In this document: one piece after another, positions 45,279 to 57,005 of the stretch | Layout of the letters: every line of letters begins with the position of its first letter | Position numbering within the stretch: position 1 is the stretch's first letter | Assembly (NCBI GenBank): GCA_024760905.1 | Contig: CM045735.1 | Coordinates: 26,107,249-26,171,248, forward strand | Source of the DNA: Plotosus lineatus | Lineage: Eukaryota > Chordata > Actinopteri > Siluriformes > Plotosidae | Direction of reading: 5' to 3' | Length of the DNA stretch: 64,000 nt | Made by a program: the position numbers and the translations under genes | The notes under the pieces: generated by a model | Told to the model about the DNA's origin: nothing | Database searches by the model: none | Seen by the model: the letters and a program-made list of their open reading frames with translations, nothing else

Positions 45279-48200
45279 GATGATGATGATGTTCGTCCTT
45301 CGCTGGCAAAGACGGTCAAGACTTCAAAATCCCTAGGAGTTGTAAGTGTGAAGATAAAAAGTCCAATCTTTGCTTGAAATTGTCTGTTGCAATGGAAGCA
45401 TGGGATGGTGCTGGGTGAGCCAGGCTGAGAGCTGACACTGGCTCTCCTCTGTTGCTGTTGGTGTTTCTGCTAGTGCTGCTTGATGCTGTTTTCCTCGAAC
45501 GCAGACACACCATGACAGGTCACCGTGCGCCAGCCAGTATGGTCAAGTGCAACTGACTCCCAGGAGTCAAAGTTGATGCTGCACGACTTCAGGGTGGCTT
45601 TCAGGGTGTACTTGAAGTGTTTCTTGGGAGAGATATCAAGGTAGACGAGCTTGTCCACTGCAGCAAGCTTCTGGCCACTGACTGATAGGGTGGGCTCTGT
45701 GTACTGCTCTGCGGGGGCTTGCTGGTGCATAACCTTGGTCTTCTTCGTACTTATTGTAAGACCGAAGTCGTCACAGTCCTTGGAGAATAGATCCACGCTT
45801 TCCTGCATATCAGACTGACTACCAGCATTCAATGCACAGTCAGCAGCGAAGAAAAAAATCACTGGCTGTGTCTTCCTGGACTTTGGTTTTAGTCTGCAAT
45901 CTTCATAGGTTGAAGAGCTTGCCATCTGTACGGTATCTGAAGCAGACTCCAATGTCACTGTCTCGGAAGGGATCAGTCAACATGGCTGAGAACATCATGC
46001 TGCAGAGGGTTGGGGGCAAGCTCACAGCCCAGCTTGATGCCATTTGTCACGGGGAACAGTTGGGAGTATTCCCCATCGTCCTGCAAGCTAGCCTGCATGC
46101 CGGGATGGAACTGTCTGAGCAGCAATAGGAACTTGTCAGGGCACCCGTACTTGGCCATGATGTTCAAGAGCCCCTCCTTGTAGACCGTGTCGAATGCTTT
46201 TGTCAGATCCACGTAGGTGGTGTAAACGCTGATGTTCTGTTCATGACACTTCTCCTGCAGTTAGTGTGCAGCAATAATCATGTCCGATGTACCGTGGCCT
46301 TTCCTAAAGCCACACTGGCTCTCCTGTAGCAAGTCTTCAAGATGCTGATTCAGACGGTTTATCAGGATTCTGGCTAAGATCTTCCCAGCAGTGAAGAGTA
46401 ACGAGATGCCATGGTGGTTGTCACAGGCCTGTTGGTTCCCCATCCGCTTGTACAAATGGACAATGGAGGTGTATTTGATCTCCTGTGGAAGGTTCTCCTG
46501 GCGCCACATGGACTGGAACAGCTCAGTGAGCTTCCTAAGCAGTTGTGGTTCACCGGATGTGTAGCTCTCCGCTAGAATTGCATCTGAAACGGGCGCCTTG
46601 CAACTGGAGAGCAGCTTCACAGCCTGCTTCACTTCAGCTACAGCTGGGGGATCGGCAAGGGAGCCATCAACGGGGACTTGCGACAGACGCGCAATTGCTT
46701 CGTTGTTGATGGATGAAGAATGATTTAGCATGCTGTCAAAGTGTTCAGCCCAGTGTTGGATTATCTTCTCCTTGTCAGTGATCAGACTGTTCCCATCAGC
46801 ACTGAGGAGCGGGGTTGATGCTGACTTTGTGGGTCCAAGTTCTTGGAGTCATTCCGGTTGGTGAATGACTTGATGTCATCGGCCTTCATGCTCAGCCAGG
46901 AGTCCCGTATAAAGCGTAGCTCGCGCTGACCTGTTCTTTTACAGCTGGCAAAGGCAGCTTTCTTTGAGGCTCAAGAAGGATCGCTGAGGTGCGCTTTGTG
47001 ATGGCGGTGTTTCTCCTCGAGCAGCACACTGATGCAGTTATCATTCTCATTGAATCAGTCCTGGTGTTTTCATGTGGTTGAGCACAATACTGCGGAAGCA
47101 GCTTTGTAGACAGTGTCTCGGAAGCTCACCCAGTTCGACTCCACATCATCAGAATCAAGATTAAGGGGGTTCCAGTGAGCTGTCTATTTCCTCTGCCATG
47201 GAGTCTTTCATATTCAGACGCTTCAGTTTGGAGACATTCAGACATATTGACACTTTCTTTCCCTGCGGCCTTGTTAGGGGCTGGATCCTGATGCTGAGCT
47301 TGGAGATCAGCAGGCGATGGTCTGTCCAAAACTCTGCACCACACATGACCTTAGTGACATCCTGTCCATTCCTTTGTCTGATGATAATATATTCCAGCAG
47401 GTGCCCATGCTTGGAGCGAGGATGCATCCACGATGTTTTGTTACGGTTGGGGAGACGAAAAACGGAGTTTATGATGAGAAGTCTGTGTGCAGTGCAGGTC
47501 TCCAGAAGTTAGAGGCCGTTGCTGTTGCCAATACCGTTGGTCCCCAGGACTCTTTCCAAAGTAATGTGGTTAGCACCAACTCTGGCATTAAAATCACCAA
47601 GAATGATAAGTTTATCTGCTTAAGGCACTGCAGAGATGGCTGCATTGAGATCCTCATAGAATCTTTCCTTGAAATCATCGGGGTTGGTCATAGTTGGGGC
47701 GTAGGCACTGGTCAACGTGGAAAACTTGTGTGGAAGCAGCCGAACTGTCATCAGGAGGCCGTTGATACCCTTGGGGGGTGGGGTGCAGCCAACTTCTTGA
47801 CCAGGTTGGACTTGATGGTGAACCCAACACCTGCCTCACAGCACTCTTTCTGCTGCATCTTATCCAGAAGGATGTGTAGCCTGCATGAATCTCAGACAAT
47901 TGTCCCTACTCTGCTGGCTGGGTTTCACTGAGGGCAGCAATCTGCACTTTGTACCTTGCCAGCTCTCTGGCAATAAGGGCAGTCCTCTCAGGTCAGTCAG
48001 CTTCAGCCCGGTCCCACAGTGTGCGTACATTCCTTGTGCCAATGATGAGCGGGGTTGCCTTTGAAAATTTCCATATTGTCTTCTTACGACTGTGATGGGA
48101 TCCCCACCAGCCGCAGCTTGCTGGCCAAGGATGAGGTGAAGCAGGCAAAGTTTGAGGCACCCTTTCCAGCCCCTTCCCCAGACTAGGGGGGAGTAGTGCG

Positions 48201-48870
48201 TTCCTGAAAAGAGCTGTGCTGTCACTCAGGTGGCTTCTGAATTCCAGTGCTGCTTCATTATTAGAAAGCAACCATATGACCTGAGTCGCCTGTGTGTGGA
48301 TTTGTGACTATGACTGCCAGCATATCCACATCTGTCGCTTTAGTATGCCTCCATTGCCGCAGGACTTGAAGAAGAAAAGATGATGAAGTGATGATAGATG
48401 AAGTCATGACTTGCACGTGAAATAGATTTGAGTCAGGGAGAATTGCACAGGTTGTCAGCCTCACTCTAGAATCCCATCCAATCTGGACCCAGTGGCAGGA
48501 CAAAGTCAAGATGACTGGAGATAGGTCGGGATGCAGTGAATGACCAGCAGTGTCCTAAGTGTCTCATTGTGCCCTGTTTGCGCTCCATGATGCTTTGCTG
48601 GGTCCGCCTTCCTGCCTGTTGAACCAGTCTGGTGGTTTCCACCACCAGATCCAGTCTTCACATGCGTAGGTAGACAAGCCCTAGCTCACCAAAGGTTTGA
48701 GACCTGTCGGCTACCCTCCCCAGGTTTAGCCGGCCAGTGGGAGCCGTTGACCAGGATGTGGCCGTTGTTGCATTCAAACAACTGCGGGGAGCCACTGATG
48801 AGAGTTGAGTGCCAAGTGGAGACCAAAGTGGACAAGCTACTCCAAGTAGCACCACATTCTCCCCAAAGAG
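45277..48870 (-). mobile_element. APE/RT LINE with zinc-finger-like C-terminal end, decayed
   Basis: Minus strand. From 48870: long 5' leader, endonuclease remnants (F-N-A/V-G region at about 47600; H-P-R-S-K-H-G-H-L-L-E-Y-I-I near 47427; W-T-D-H-R-L near 47330), linker, then RT: D-P-P-A-V-A-E-V (46665), H-G-I-S-L-L-F-T-A-G-K-I-L-A-R (46410), Q-C-G-F-R-K-G-H-G-T-S-D-M (46310), M-D-L-T-K-A-F-D-T-V (46210) and F-A-A-D-C-A-L at about 45850, where the family has Y-A-D-D. A deletion then removes the thumb. The last part has F-D-S-W-E-S (45550) and C-F-H-C near 45390, the start of a C2H2-like finger. Tail: ATC repeats. Fragments of this LINE type are often mis-annotated as craniofacial development protein 2-like genes. 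Confidence 0.75.
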
Positions 48871-48875
48871 GTTTT

Positions 48876-48897
48876 ATATATATATATATATATATAT
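48876..48897. repeat. (AT)n tract
   Basis: Short AT tract between the LINE 5' end and the RTE target duplication. Confidence 0.8.
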
Positions 48898-48899
48898 GT

Positions 48900-48916
48900 A
48901 CTGTTATATACTGTAT
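48900..48916. repeat. Target-site duplication, left copy (17 bp)
   Basis: ACTGTTATATACTGTAT here and at 50861-50877, an exact 17-of-17 match framing RTE copy I. Confidence 0.9.
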
Positions 48917-50860
48917 CTTCTTTCTTCTTTTCCTTTCGGCTTTTCCCTTCAGGGGTCGCCACAGCAAATCATCTGCCTCCATCTCACCCTATCCTTTGCA
49001 TCTTCTTCTCTTACACCAACGACCTTCATGTCCTCCTTCACCACATCCATGAAACTTGTTGAATGTTCTTGTCAGGAAATCTACTGCTACCTCTCCTAGA
49101 CACTTCCAAACCTCCACCGGGATGTCATCAGGACCAACTGCCTTTCCATTCTTCATCCTCTTGAATTCCCTCCTCACTTCACCCTTATTAATCTTTGCTA
49201 CTTCCTGGTCCTCGACGGTCACCTATTCTACCGTTTTTTTTTCTCTCTCTCATTTTCCTCATTCATCAGCTCTTCAACGTACTCTTTCCATCTTCCCAGC
49301 ACAGTTCTGTCATCAGTTAATACATTTCCCTCTCTGTCCTTAATCACTCTAACTTGCTGCAAGTCCTTTCCATCTGTATTTCTCTGCTGTGCCAACCTGT
49401 ATAAATCATTTTCTCCCTCTTTACTTTTCAACCGAGCTTATAAGTCATCATACGCCCTCTGTTTGGCCTTTGACACCGCTACCTTCACCTTACGCTGTGT
49501 CTCCCTGTACTCCTGTTTAGTCTCTTCGGTCCACTCAATGTCCCACTTTATCATAGCTAACCTCTTCCTTTGTACACACTCCTGCACTTCCTCTTTCCAC
49601 CACCAAGTCTCCTTATCTACTCTCCTTCCAGATGACAAACCAAGTATTCTCCTACCTGTCTTCCTGATCACATTAGCTGTGGTTGTCCTGTCATCTGGAA
49701 GCACTTCCTGACCACCCAAAGCCTGTTTCAGCTCCTCCTTGAAGACAACCCGACACTCTTCCTTTTTCAGCTTCCACCACTTTGTCTTCTGCTCTGTCTT
49801 TGCCTTCTTCACCTTCCTCACCATCAGCGTCATCCTGCACACCACCATCCTATGCTGTTTGGCAACACTCTCACCCGCAACTACTTTGCAGTCACTGACT
49901 TCCTTCAAATTACATCGCCTGCACAAGATGTAGTCTACCTGTGTGCTCCTACCTTCACTTTTAGAAGTCACCATATGCTCCTGTCTCTTCTGGAAGAGTA
50001 TTTACCACAGCCATTTCCATCCTTTTTGAAAAATCTACCAACATCTGTCCTTCTGCGTTCCTGTCCTGGATACCAAACCTGCCCATCGCTTCCTTGTCCC
50101 CTCTGTTTCCTGCACCAACATGTCCATTGAAGTCTGCCCTAATGACCACTCTTTCACCTCTGGGGATACTCTGCATCACTTCATCTAAGTCACTCCAGAA
50201 TCTCTCCTTCTCTTCTAGCTCACATCCTACCTGTGGGGCATAAGCACTAACAACATTGACCATCACGCCTTCAATTTCTAACTTGAGACTCATTACTCTG
50301 TCTGACACTCTTTTCACTTCTAGAACATTCCTGACAAACCCCTCCTTCAAGATGACTCCTACTCCATTTCTCTTCCCATCCACACCATGAAAAAACAGCT
50401 TAAACCCTGCTCCTAAACCTCTAGCCTTGCTACCTTTCCACCTGGTCTCCTGAACACACAGTATGTCCATTTTCCTCCTCTGCATCATGTCAGCCAGCTC
50501 TCTACCTTTTCCTGCCATAGTTCCAACATTTAAAGTCCCTACTCTCAGTCCTAGACTCATGCCTTTCCTCTTCTTTCTTTGCCTACAGACACGCCTCCCA
50601 CCTCTTCTTCTTCAACGTCTTCAACCAACAGTAGTCCAATTTCCACCAGCACCCCGTTGGTTAACAGCACTGATGGTGGTCGTTGTTAACCCGGGCCTCA
50701 ACCGATCCGGTATGGCATTCTTTGTTGTGACTCACATTTTTTTATTTGGCATTTGTTTTACGCCGGATGCCCTTCCTGACGCAACTGTCTGCATTTATCC
50801 GGGCTTGGGACCTGCGTGAGGGAGAGACACTGGTTTGTGCCCCTCCCTCACGGCTGCATT
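48917..50860 (-). mobile_element. RTE-clade LINE copy I, both ends, RT deleted
   Basis: Minus strand. 5' terminus AATGCAGCCGTGAGGGAGGG at 50860 and 3' tail (AAGAAGAAAG) at 48917 are framed by the 17-bp duplication. The endonuclease (50560-49961) has T-L-N-V-G-T-M, Q-E-T-R-W, S-A-Y-A-P-Q, A-D-F-N-G-H-V-G (preceded by R instead of G) and is cut by a deletion near 49995. The linker continues at 49974-49228. At about 49050 the sequence jumps from R-T-F-N-K directly to F-M-D-V-V-K-like C-terminal codons, removing about 1.1 kb with the whole RT palm. Junction bases AACAAG-TTTCATGG suggest short microhomology. Confidence 0.9.
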
Positions 50861-50890
50861 ACTGTTATATACTGTATATACTAGTATATG

Positions 50891-51383
50891 CAGGGATCCC
50901 TCACCACTTTAAGCTTCAATTCATGCGGCTTCAGTGCATCGTGTTTGTTTTGTTGTTTTTTTTTAATTCATCAAATTTAAAAATTAGGAAATTAAGAAAG
51001 AATAGGGGAAAAGTTAAGGAAAATACCACAAAACAAGGCCAATTATGCAAAAAAAAAACAACCAAAAAATAAACAAACACAAAACAAAAAAAAACAACCC
51101 AAAACCCCCTATCAAAACTACATACATTTTTGTGAGGTGTGCCTCTGAGTGCAGTACTTGCACACGCATCTGCATGTGTGCGTCTGTGTGTGTATTTATA
51201 TTTTATTCACATCTTATGCATTATTTTTTTAATGTTTTATTGTTATTTTAAGCATTTATAGCATTGAATATGTATTTATTGATATTATATACACATATAC
51301 ACGTACGTATACATGAGTCGAGGGGGGGTGTCTGGGAGGGGGTGATCCTACATCGTGGAACCGCAGAAAGTGAGGAATCCTTG
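50891..51383 (+). mobile_element. MITE-like element, copy 1
   Basis: The left end CAGGGATCCCTCACCACTTT and the right end, complement CAAGGATTCCTCACTTTCTG, form terminal inverted repeats. The interior (CAATTCATGCGGCTTCAGTG, ACAAGGCCAATTATGC, TTTGTGAGGTGTGCCTCTGA, TATTCACATCTTATGCATTA) matches 58853-59323 in reverse orientation. Noncoding, about 490 bp. Confidence 0.8.
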
Positions 51384-51444
51384 TATTTATACTTGTGTAA
51401 TGAAAATAAAGTTGAATTTAATCTAATCTGCTCTAATATCTCTA

Positions 51445-51733
51445 GGGCTGGTGGTGTGTTGGTTAGGGGGCTGGGCTCATAATCATGAGGTTGTGGGTTT
51501 GAATCCCCACTTGACCCCCACCGTGCTAAGACCCCTCATCAAGGTCTCAACCACAAGTGTCCCTTTGTCCACCCAGCAGTACAAATAGATACCACTAAAA
51601 AAGCTACTAGGAAGGTCACCTGCGATGGACTGGCATCCCATCCAGGATGAGTTGAACTTCTGATCACTTAACGTTATGGAAACCAGGAATAGGCAATAGC
51701 TTGATAGGCCACTGTGCTTGGGTATAAAAGCCT
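51445..51733 (+). mobile_element. SINE, second family, copy 3
   Basis: GGCTGGTGGTGTGTTGGTTA (A box region), GTGGGTTTGAATCCCC (B box), then ACCTGCGATGGACTGGCATC and the end CTTGGGTATAAAAG. Same order as 12360-12650 on the other strand. Confidence 0.7.
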
Positions 51734-53436
51734 TACAGTCTTACCATCTTGCATGTTTACCAAGCATTCCGAAATCCATGGAATGCTAAATAAGAACTTT
51801 AAATGTTCACTATCCAACAGTGAGTAAGAAAATCTGAAATAATTTATTGATTGTTAAACAATGTGTTGTTGCACAGTTTTCACCAAACGTGTTTACTAGG
51901 GAAACTGAAGCCTCCTATCTGAAACCTTAGTGTACCTGTATTCTTCACTTAATTCTTATAAGAGTTAAAATGAGTTTGGAGATTCAAGAATGTTTAATCC
52001 TTCAAATTTACCACTATCCTCATCCTCATTACAAAACAGTGACCCCAAAGTGTCCATCATCAACAGAGTAAATACAATATAGTGACAATTTTTTAAAACC
52101 CTTTAATCTATCAGTCCCCCCCCCTCTCTCTCTCTATCTTTCTCTCACTATGATATTGTTTTTTCCTCTTGATAGATATTTTAAGCCTTTGAACATAAAA
52201 TACATGACAGGTAGGTTGGTAATGGCAATGAAAGTTTGGAAAGTTTTTGAGTTTTTGGAAAATATTCGAGTCTTTATTTGAAAGTCTTCATTTGAAGTTC
52301 AATAAAGGAAAAAACGTCCAAACTTTTTGGGAAGCTAAAGTTTAATTTTTCTGCACATGCATCCGGCCTACCTTTCCTATTTTGTAACATCACACTCTGC
52401 TTTTATGCAATTCTTCTGAGTTTTCTGTTGGGCATGTTATGCTAATTCTTCTATGGTAAATGTATGTGCTGGATGCCCAAGGCCTCTCAATATGCCAGTA
52501 GAGCATGAATGAATTGTGGAAAATAAGGCATTGCTGGCATGTTTTAGCAAAAGAAAGCCACAGTTTTGAGCATGCATCACAGAATGGTTCACAGTTTTAC
52601 GACATGGGGAGCCATAAATACTATGCATATGCATCCCATGTGTAATACCCTGTTCTGTGTCAGATTTAAAACAAAGTAATATCGCTGCCAATTCCTGCAG
52701 CTCACATGTTAACACAAGAAAACCATTCAACAGTTACATCACCCTTCCTCAAGTGAAGGTAAATGGGATCTGAAGTTGAATGATATCCAACTAAATCCAG
52801 CCCAGTTATATACACCGCATAGTCAATAGTTATGGTCCAAAGGACTCTGAATGCATTGATTTAGACCATATAACTTGGTTCACTGGCCAGATGGTGGAGG
52901 GACTCAAGAGAATGTCAAATATTCATGGAAACTTCAGGAATTAGAGTTTAAAGCAATGATTTGGAAAATTACATCTTGATGTTATCTTGCAGCTTTTGCA
53001 ATGTTGAGCTTCACTCAGTTCACTTCCAAGACAAATTGTAGTCTTAGTTAAAATGAGATATCCCTGCAGAAGTTAAGTGATCTAAAACAGGTAAATGGGC
53101 ATCTGATTCACTGCTGAAATAGTGTGTAGAGTAATTGATGTGGTTAGCGCTGCAGAACAAGCAAAGTTGACCTTTCTTGAACAGAAAATAAATGTTAGTT
53201 ATAGCTCAAATTAAAGCCTGGTCCATTCTAGGGGAAAAGAAAAAGTTCCTCTTTAAATTTTTCAGTATACCTATTCCAGTGTAATGCCAAGACCATACGA
53301 CTTGAATTCATAGCTTACACTGTAAAATAATGTTACCATCTACTTCAGAAGGGTCTGGGTGACTATGAAAATACAGGTATGAATTGTGTACCCATTGTAC
53401 AAAATGAGATTATAATGCCAATGTTTGAATGGAAAA
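51734..53436. other. No gene seen
   Basis: AT-rich sequence with no recognised mobile element, splice-bounded frame or RNA gene; a short CT/CCC stretch at about 52115-52145. The minus frame at 52437-52730 shows no family resemblance. Confidence 0.5.
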
Positions 53437-53582
53437 TATGGTAATCCATCCATCCATCAATTATCTACGGTACACCACTTGTGATTGTGGAATCTGAAAT
53501 CAATCTCAGTTGACCCCAATCAAGGCAGGTTCCCTGAGCACTCTGAACATATAGCCAGTCTATTGCAAAGGTAAATAGACAT
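53437..53582 (-). mobile_element. L2/SINE 3' tail fragment
   Basis: ATCCATCCATCCATC (53446) is the complement of GATG/GATGGAT-type tail repeats; the following words (GTTGACCCCAATCAAGG, CACTCTGAAC) match the L2-type 3' tail in reverse. Only the tail remains. Confidence 0.5.
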
Positions 53583-53700
53583 ACAGTGAGTCGTTGACTT
53601 ACGACCACGTTTGGTTCTGGCAGACTGGTCGTAACTCGATCTGGTTATATGTCGACTTTCCATCCAAATACACTCTGGGGTGGGTCCACTTGCAAGTTTA
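53583..53700 (+). mobile_element. End of a TIR DNA element
   Basis: CAGTGAGTCGTTGACTTACG followed by GACCACGTTTGGTTCTGGCA has the same layout (CAG..., GACTTACG, GGTTCYGG) as 32934 and 59345. The matching other end is not obvious, so this may be a fragment. Confidence 0.45.
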
Positions 53701-53851
53701 TCCTTTTGGTCTCGTTTGTTAAACATGCTACAGAACATAAAATCTCACACACAAATATTCTAAACATTAACTTAGGTACTGTATTGGAATAATAATTGAA
53801 AAAGACTTTAATACTAGTGCTTTTCTTTCTAGTTTAATACTTTAATACTAG

Positions 53852-56690
53852 TCTTCTTCTTTCTTCTATTCCTTTCGGCTGTTCCCTTCAGGGGTCGCCA
53901 CAGCAAATGATCTGCCTCCATATCTCCCTATCCTCTGCATCTTCTACTCTTACTCCAACGACCTTCATGTCCGTCTTCACCACATCCATAAATCTTCTCT
54001 TTGGTCTTTCTCTGGGCCTTCTGCCTGGTAGTTCAAACCTCAGCATCCTACTACCAATATACTCACTATCCCTCCTCTGTACATGTCCAAACCATCTGAA
54101 TCAAGCCTCTCTGACTTTGTCTCCAAAACATCTAACATGTGCTGTCCCTCTGGTGTACTCATTACTGATCCTATCCATCCTCGTTACTCCCAAAGAGAAC
54201 CTCAACATTTTCATCTCTGCTACCTCCAACTCTGACTCCTGTCTTTCCCCAGGGCCACTGTCTCTAAACCATACAACATCGCTGGCCTCATCACCATCTT
54301 GTACACTTTTCCCTTCATTCTTGCCGATACTCTCCTATCACACATCACACCGGACACTTTTCTCCATCCATTCCAACCTGCCTGCATGCACTTCTTCACC
54401 TCTTTTCCACACTCTCCATTGCTCTGGATTGTTGAGCCTAAGTACTTAAAATCCTCCACCTTCTTTATCTCTGCCTCCTGTAACCTCACCGTTCCTCTTG
54501 GGTCCTTGTCGTTCACACACATGTATTCTGTCTTTCTGAGACTAACCTTCATTCCCCTCCTTTCCAGGGCATACCTCCACCTCTCGAGATTTTCCTGCAC
54601 TTGTTCTCTGCTCTCACTACAGATCACAATGTCATCTGCAAACATTATAGTCCATGGAGATTCTTGTCTAACTTCGTCTGTCAGCCTGTCCATCACAATA
54701 GCAAACAAGAAGGGGCTGAGAGCTGACCTTTGATGCAGTTTCACCTCCACCTTGAACTCTTCTGTCACACCGACAGCACACCTCACCACTGTCTTATATC
54801 TCTCATACATGTCCTGCACCGTTCTAACATACTTCTCTGCCACTCCAGACTTCCTCATACAATACCACAGTTCTTCTCTCGGCACCCTGTCATATGCTTT
54901 CTCCAGATCCACAAAGGCACAATGCAGCTCCTTCTGACCTTCTCTGTACTTCTCTATTAACATCCTCAAAGCAAACACTGCATCTGTGGTGCTCTTTCTT
55001 GGCATGAAACCAAACTGTTGTTCACAAATGCTGACCTCTACCCTTAGTCGAGCTTCCACTATTCTTTCCCATAACTTCATTGAATGGCTCATCAACTTTA
55101 TCCCTCTGTAGTTGCCACAACTCTGTACATCTCCCTTGTTCTTAAAAATGGGCACACGCACACTTCTCCTCCATTCCTCCGGCATCTGCTCACTTTCTAA
55201 GACCTTGTTGAATATTCTTGTCAGAAAATCTACTGCTACCTCCTCTAGACACTTCCATACCTCAACTGGTATGTCATCAGGGCCAACTGCCTTTCCACTC
55301 TTCATCCTGTTCAATGCCCTCCTCACTTCTCCCTTACTAATCTTTGCTACTTCCTGGTCCTCAATGGTCACCCCTTCTACTCTTTTTTCTCTCTCATTTT
55401 CCTCATTCATCAGCTCTTCAAAGTACTCTTTCCATCTTCCCAGCACACTTTTGTCATCAGTCAATATATTTCCCTCTCTATCCTTTATCACTCTAACTTG
55501 CTGCATGTCTTTCCCATCTCTATTTATCTGCTGTGCTAACCTGTATAAATCATTTTCTCCCTCCTTACTGTCCAACCTATCATACAAGTCATCATATGCC
55601 CTCTGTTTGGCCTTTGACACCGCTACCTTCGCCTTACGCTGTGTCTCCCTGTACTCCTGTTTACTCTCTTTGGTCACCTCTGTGTCCCACTCCTTCCTAG
55701 CTAACCTCTTCTTTTGTACACACTCCTGCACTTCCTCATTCCACCACCAAGTTTCCTTATCTACTTTCCTTCCAGAGGACACACCAAGTACTCTCCTACC
55801 GGTCTCCCTGATCATATTAGCTGGATTTGTCCAGTCATCTGGAAGCACTTGCTGACTACCCAAAGCCTGTTTCAACTCCTCCTTGAAGACAACACAACAC
55901 TATTCCTTTTTCAGCTTCCACCACTTTGTCTTCTGCTCTGCCTTTACCCACTACTCCTTTGCAATCACTGACTTCCTTCAAATTACATCGCCTACACAAG
56001 ATGTAGTCTACCTGTGTGCTCTTACCTCCGCTTTCATAAGTCACCCAATGCTCCTGTTTCTTCTTGAAGAAAGTATTCACCACAGCCATTTCCATCCTTT
56101 TTGCAAAATCGATCAATATCTGTCCTTCTGTGTTCCTGTCCTGGATACCACACCTGCCCATCACTTCCTCGTCCCCTCTGTTGCCTGCACCAACATGTCC
56201 ATTGAAGTCTGCCCCAATGACCACTCTTTCACCTCTGGGGGTACTCTGCATCACTTCATCTAACTCACTCCAGAATCTCTCCTTCTCTTTTCTTTTAGCT
56301 CACATCCTGCCTGTGGGGCATAAGCACTAACAACATTGACCATCACGCCTTCAATTTCTAACTTGAGACTCATCACTCTATCTGACACTCTTTTCACTTC
56401 TAGAACATTCCTGACAAACACCTCCTTCAAGATGACTCCTACTCCATTTCTCTTCCCATCCACACCGTGATAAAACAGCTTAAACCCTGCTCCTAAGCTT
56501 CTAGCCTTGCTACCTTTCCACCTGGTCTCCTGAACACACAGTATGTCTACCTTCCTCCTCTGCATCATGTCAGCCAGCTCTCTATCTTTTCCTTGCATAG
56601 TTCCAACATTCAAAGTCTCTCAGTCCTAGGCTCACACATTTCCTCTTCTCTCTCTGCCTACGGACACGCCTCCCGCCTGTCCTTCTTCGT
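53852..56690 (-). mobile_element. RTE-clade LINE copy J, near full-length
   Basis: Minus strand. Starts inside the 5' leader at about 56690 (G-R-R region of the basic leader) and runs to the 3' end CTTCTTTCTTCTATTCCTTT at 53852. Endonuclease fragments at 56613-56260 (G-T-M, Q-E-T-R-W, S-A-Y-A-P-Q) and 56254-55856 (A-D-F-N-G-H-V-G, Q-V-D-Y-I-L); a deletion near 55950 removes the K-Q-H region. RT is in one long frame. The C-terminus (54220-53907) is in another frame and keeps R-G-R-P-like codons degraded to R-E-R-P-K. No clear target duplication. Confidence 0.85.
54220..55875 (-). pseudogene. RTE copy J linker plus reverse transcriptase, 551 codons
   Basis: Longest surviving retrotransposon frame in the window. 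Linker: E-T-W-W-W-N-E-E at about 41-48 and K-E-Y-F-E-E-L near 149. RT: G-P-D-D-I-P at 198-203, N-Y-R-G-I-K at 255-260, F-V-D-L-E-K-A-Y-D at 321-329 (catalytic Asp 323), K-L-H-Q-R-S-A-L-S-P at 379-388 and M-F-A-D-D at 411-415. The family has G-L-H-Q-G-S at the fifth motif: both glycines are changed (to K and R), which should impair the primer/template grip even though the aspartates survive. A frameshift near 54240 ends the thumb after Y-G-L-E-T-V-A-L-G. Confidence 0.8.
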
Positions 56691-56894
56691 AGTGCTTTAC
56701 AACAGTGTATGCTGTATAATGTTTATATTTTATCATCAATAAATCTAACAGTAAAAATTAAAAAGTTTTTATTAATCATTACTACATTTTACTACATTAA
56801 TACTGTATTAATGAGTCAGACTGTCTATAAGCATATTTTAGCACATGTAATAGATACATAGTATTTTACTTCCGGATAATCATTTGAGGGCCTA

Positions 56895-56982
<88 letters not shown>

Positions 56983-57005
56983 TACCATCCTTTTGTTATA
57001 CCATT
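56691..57005. repeat. AT-rich spacer with long (AT)n
   Basis: AT tract of about 80 bp at 56898-56978. No gene. Confidence 0.75.

Noticed and set aside
45277..48870. A host gene (craniofacial development protein 2-like)
   Set aside because: The frames hold APE endonuclease and RT motifs in LINE order with many breaks; such calls are usual misannotations of a retrotransposon.
55112..55855. A 247-codon plus-strand frame rich in Ser/Leu
   Set aside because: It is the antisense shadow of the RTE linker and RT N-terminus in copy J.
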